Shown here one piece after another: positions 62,669 to 64,000 of a stretch of 64,000 bases of DNA. The stretch's first letter is position 1. The number at the start of each line of letters is the position of its first letter. The notes under the pieces were generated by a model. The model was not told the origin of the DNA. It ran no database searches and saw only the letters and a program-made list of their open reading frames with translations. Made by a program: the position numbers and the translations under genes. Source of the stretch: Nematostella vectensis (Eukaryota; Cnidaria; Anthozoa; Actiniaria; Edwardsiidae); the NCBI RefSeq assembly GCF_932526225.1, contig NC_064038.1, forward strand, positions 870,001 to 934,000, given 5' to 3'.

Positions 62669-64000
62669 CTATGACATAGATAATAATATTAACACCAGTA
62701 ACTTAAATACACTCATCAGCTTTTGACAAGATTTTATGATAAAAGAGCACTCTTCATCCCTGCATTTATTTTTATTTCATTCAATAAAAAAGAAGTTTTA
62801 TATTTTGTTCATCAGATTCAATCGAGAAACTAGATGCTTTCTTAACCTTAGTATTTTGCTGTGCCTTTACGACACATTAAAGATCGTATCCCAGTTCAAA
62901 TAACTATCGAAATAAGATACATAAACATCTCTTCTTGCTATTTTCAAAAATAATTGAAAAACATATTGAAATGTCTTTTCTCTAGAATTAAAACTTTCGG
63001 TACTGGTAAATCGAGAAGCTTACACCCAGAGTGTATGTACTTGATGAATTATTATTTTACTTACTAATTATTATTTTAGTATTTCTCTTATCACTTGTTG
63101 GGACTTTGGCTTAAATCTCGAGAAATAAGACTCATCATGGCATCAATTCAACTAGTCTGGTGGCAGAGGCCGGAAAATAGGGGTTTCGCACAAGTCGAGA
63201 GCTAGAGAAGGTTTGAAAGCAGATTTGAGTAGATATTGGTCCCCTGAACAACGCCTGGTAGTTAGTGGAGTCGAATTGTGGTATAAGTTTTGAATTATTT
63301 ACGTTTTTCTATTTCGGGTGAAAAACCACAGGGTACCCGAGTATGAATTTTACAAAATAAATTATTAAGCATACAAAACATACAATAAAGGCATGGAAAC
63401 ATCCTACAAATATAATTACCATATGTTACAAGTCGCTCAAACTAATTCGGCCTTAAACCACAGGTTGCCCGAGTCATATATTTGCAAGGTTCCAGTGTGT
63501 TCACGCATAAGTTTGGGAAATAATCCATAAAGTTTTCATTCTTTTGTCGTTTATAACTCAGAAGCTACCTAAACATGATACTCCAGTGTCAAATTTGGCA
63601 TCTGAGCTAAATCTTGGCTCCTATATGCTTGGCTCCTTTATATCAAATGAGACCACAGGGATCCCAAGTCCAGTTTTCTTTAAATAAGCAAGTCCATGGT
63701 AAAACAATTGGTGACAGCTTCTTGTCCTTAAATGACTAGATTGAGAGAATGTTCACAGTGAAAGCCGACAGAGATATGTTTGGAAGACTTCGCAAATGCA
63801 AGTCAAGACAAGTCAACCTAGCAGTCCCCTGCGCGATTGCCTACAATGATGGAAGTTTTAGGAAGTTCATCATAAGTCACAATTCTTGAGGAAGGTTTTG
63901 ACACATGATGTTGTTAATATCTTGGGTGGAATGGCATTATTCAGATGCAAATACGTTTTGGGAGCTTGCGCAGAAATATTTCACCACCATCATGAGGCAG
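62669..64000. other. Upstream NAGA intron or flank; no exon recognised
   Basis: AT-rich unique sequence. The NAGA exons that should precede the micro-exon (encoding the MGWxxW and DDCW region) were searched for by eye on the minus strand and not found, so they probably lie beyond 64000. The motif ACCACAGG followed by a CCCGAG- or CCCAAG-like sequence occurs near 63325, 63457 and 63652 and may be a degraded dispersed repeat. Confidence 0.5.

Noticed and set aside
62669-64000. Further upstream NAGA exons inside the window
   Set aside because: No minus-strand sequence encoding the expected DDCW or MGW region with splice sites was found by eye; they are assumed to lie outside.

Overview
The window is animal nuclear DNA. 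It is AT-rich and dominated by tandem repeats, and its one recognisable protein gene is split by many GT-AG introns. Gene structure and repeat content suit a marine invertebrate, perhaps a cnidarian, but nothing here fixes the species.

Positions 1-761 are low-complexity flank containing a 138-bp direct repeat (1-138 and 625-762). Positions 762-53874 are one head-to-tail array of a unit of about 2.0 kb: 26 complete copies plus the first ~1 kb of a 27th. No copy holds a credible protein gene. Each copy holds (a) a stem-rich 64-bp module after a TATA-like box, ending in a hairpin plus T6; (b) a GC-richer core of about 280 bp, almost invariant over 27 copies, with a UUCG-capped stem and a tRNA-like 3' end (B-box, then T8); and (c) a ~110-bp sequence bounded by perfect 16-bp inverted repeats that include TTAA, like a piggyBac-type MITE. 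The array reads best as a repeated non-coding RNA or tRNA-derived element kept uniform by gene conversion and unequal exchange. Multi-unit block duplications show recent exchange.

Positions 53875-54546 are the array edge and the 3' flank of the next gene. From 54547 to 62668, on the minus strand, lie ten exons of an alpha-N-acetylgalactosaminidase gene (NAGA, glycoside hydrolase family 27). They splice in frame into 338 residues covering the catalytic and C-terminal domains; the N-terminal exons lie beyond 64000. Both catalytic aspartates and the Ser/Ala pair that marks GalNAc specificity are present.

Three introns of this gene carry three unrelated minisatellites: 23-bp units (54984-55716), 32-bp units (about 57862-59690) and 29-bp units (about 60463-62647). 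The most striking result is that two of the arrays are built from the gene's own splice sites. The 29-bp array begins inside the micro-exon at 62632 and repeats its 3' end with the splice donor. The 32-bp array begins at the acceptor of the exon at 57862 and repeats that acceptor. The last intron adds a three-copy repeat of the last exon's acceptor region. The gene is therefore surrounded by dozens of decoy splice sites; for the examples I translated, use of a decoy leads to an in-frame stop. A hAT-like MITE sits at 59723-59896. Positions 62669-64000 show no recognisable exon.
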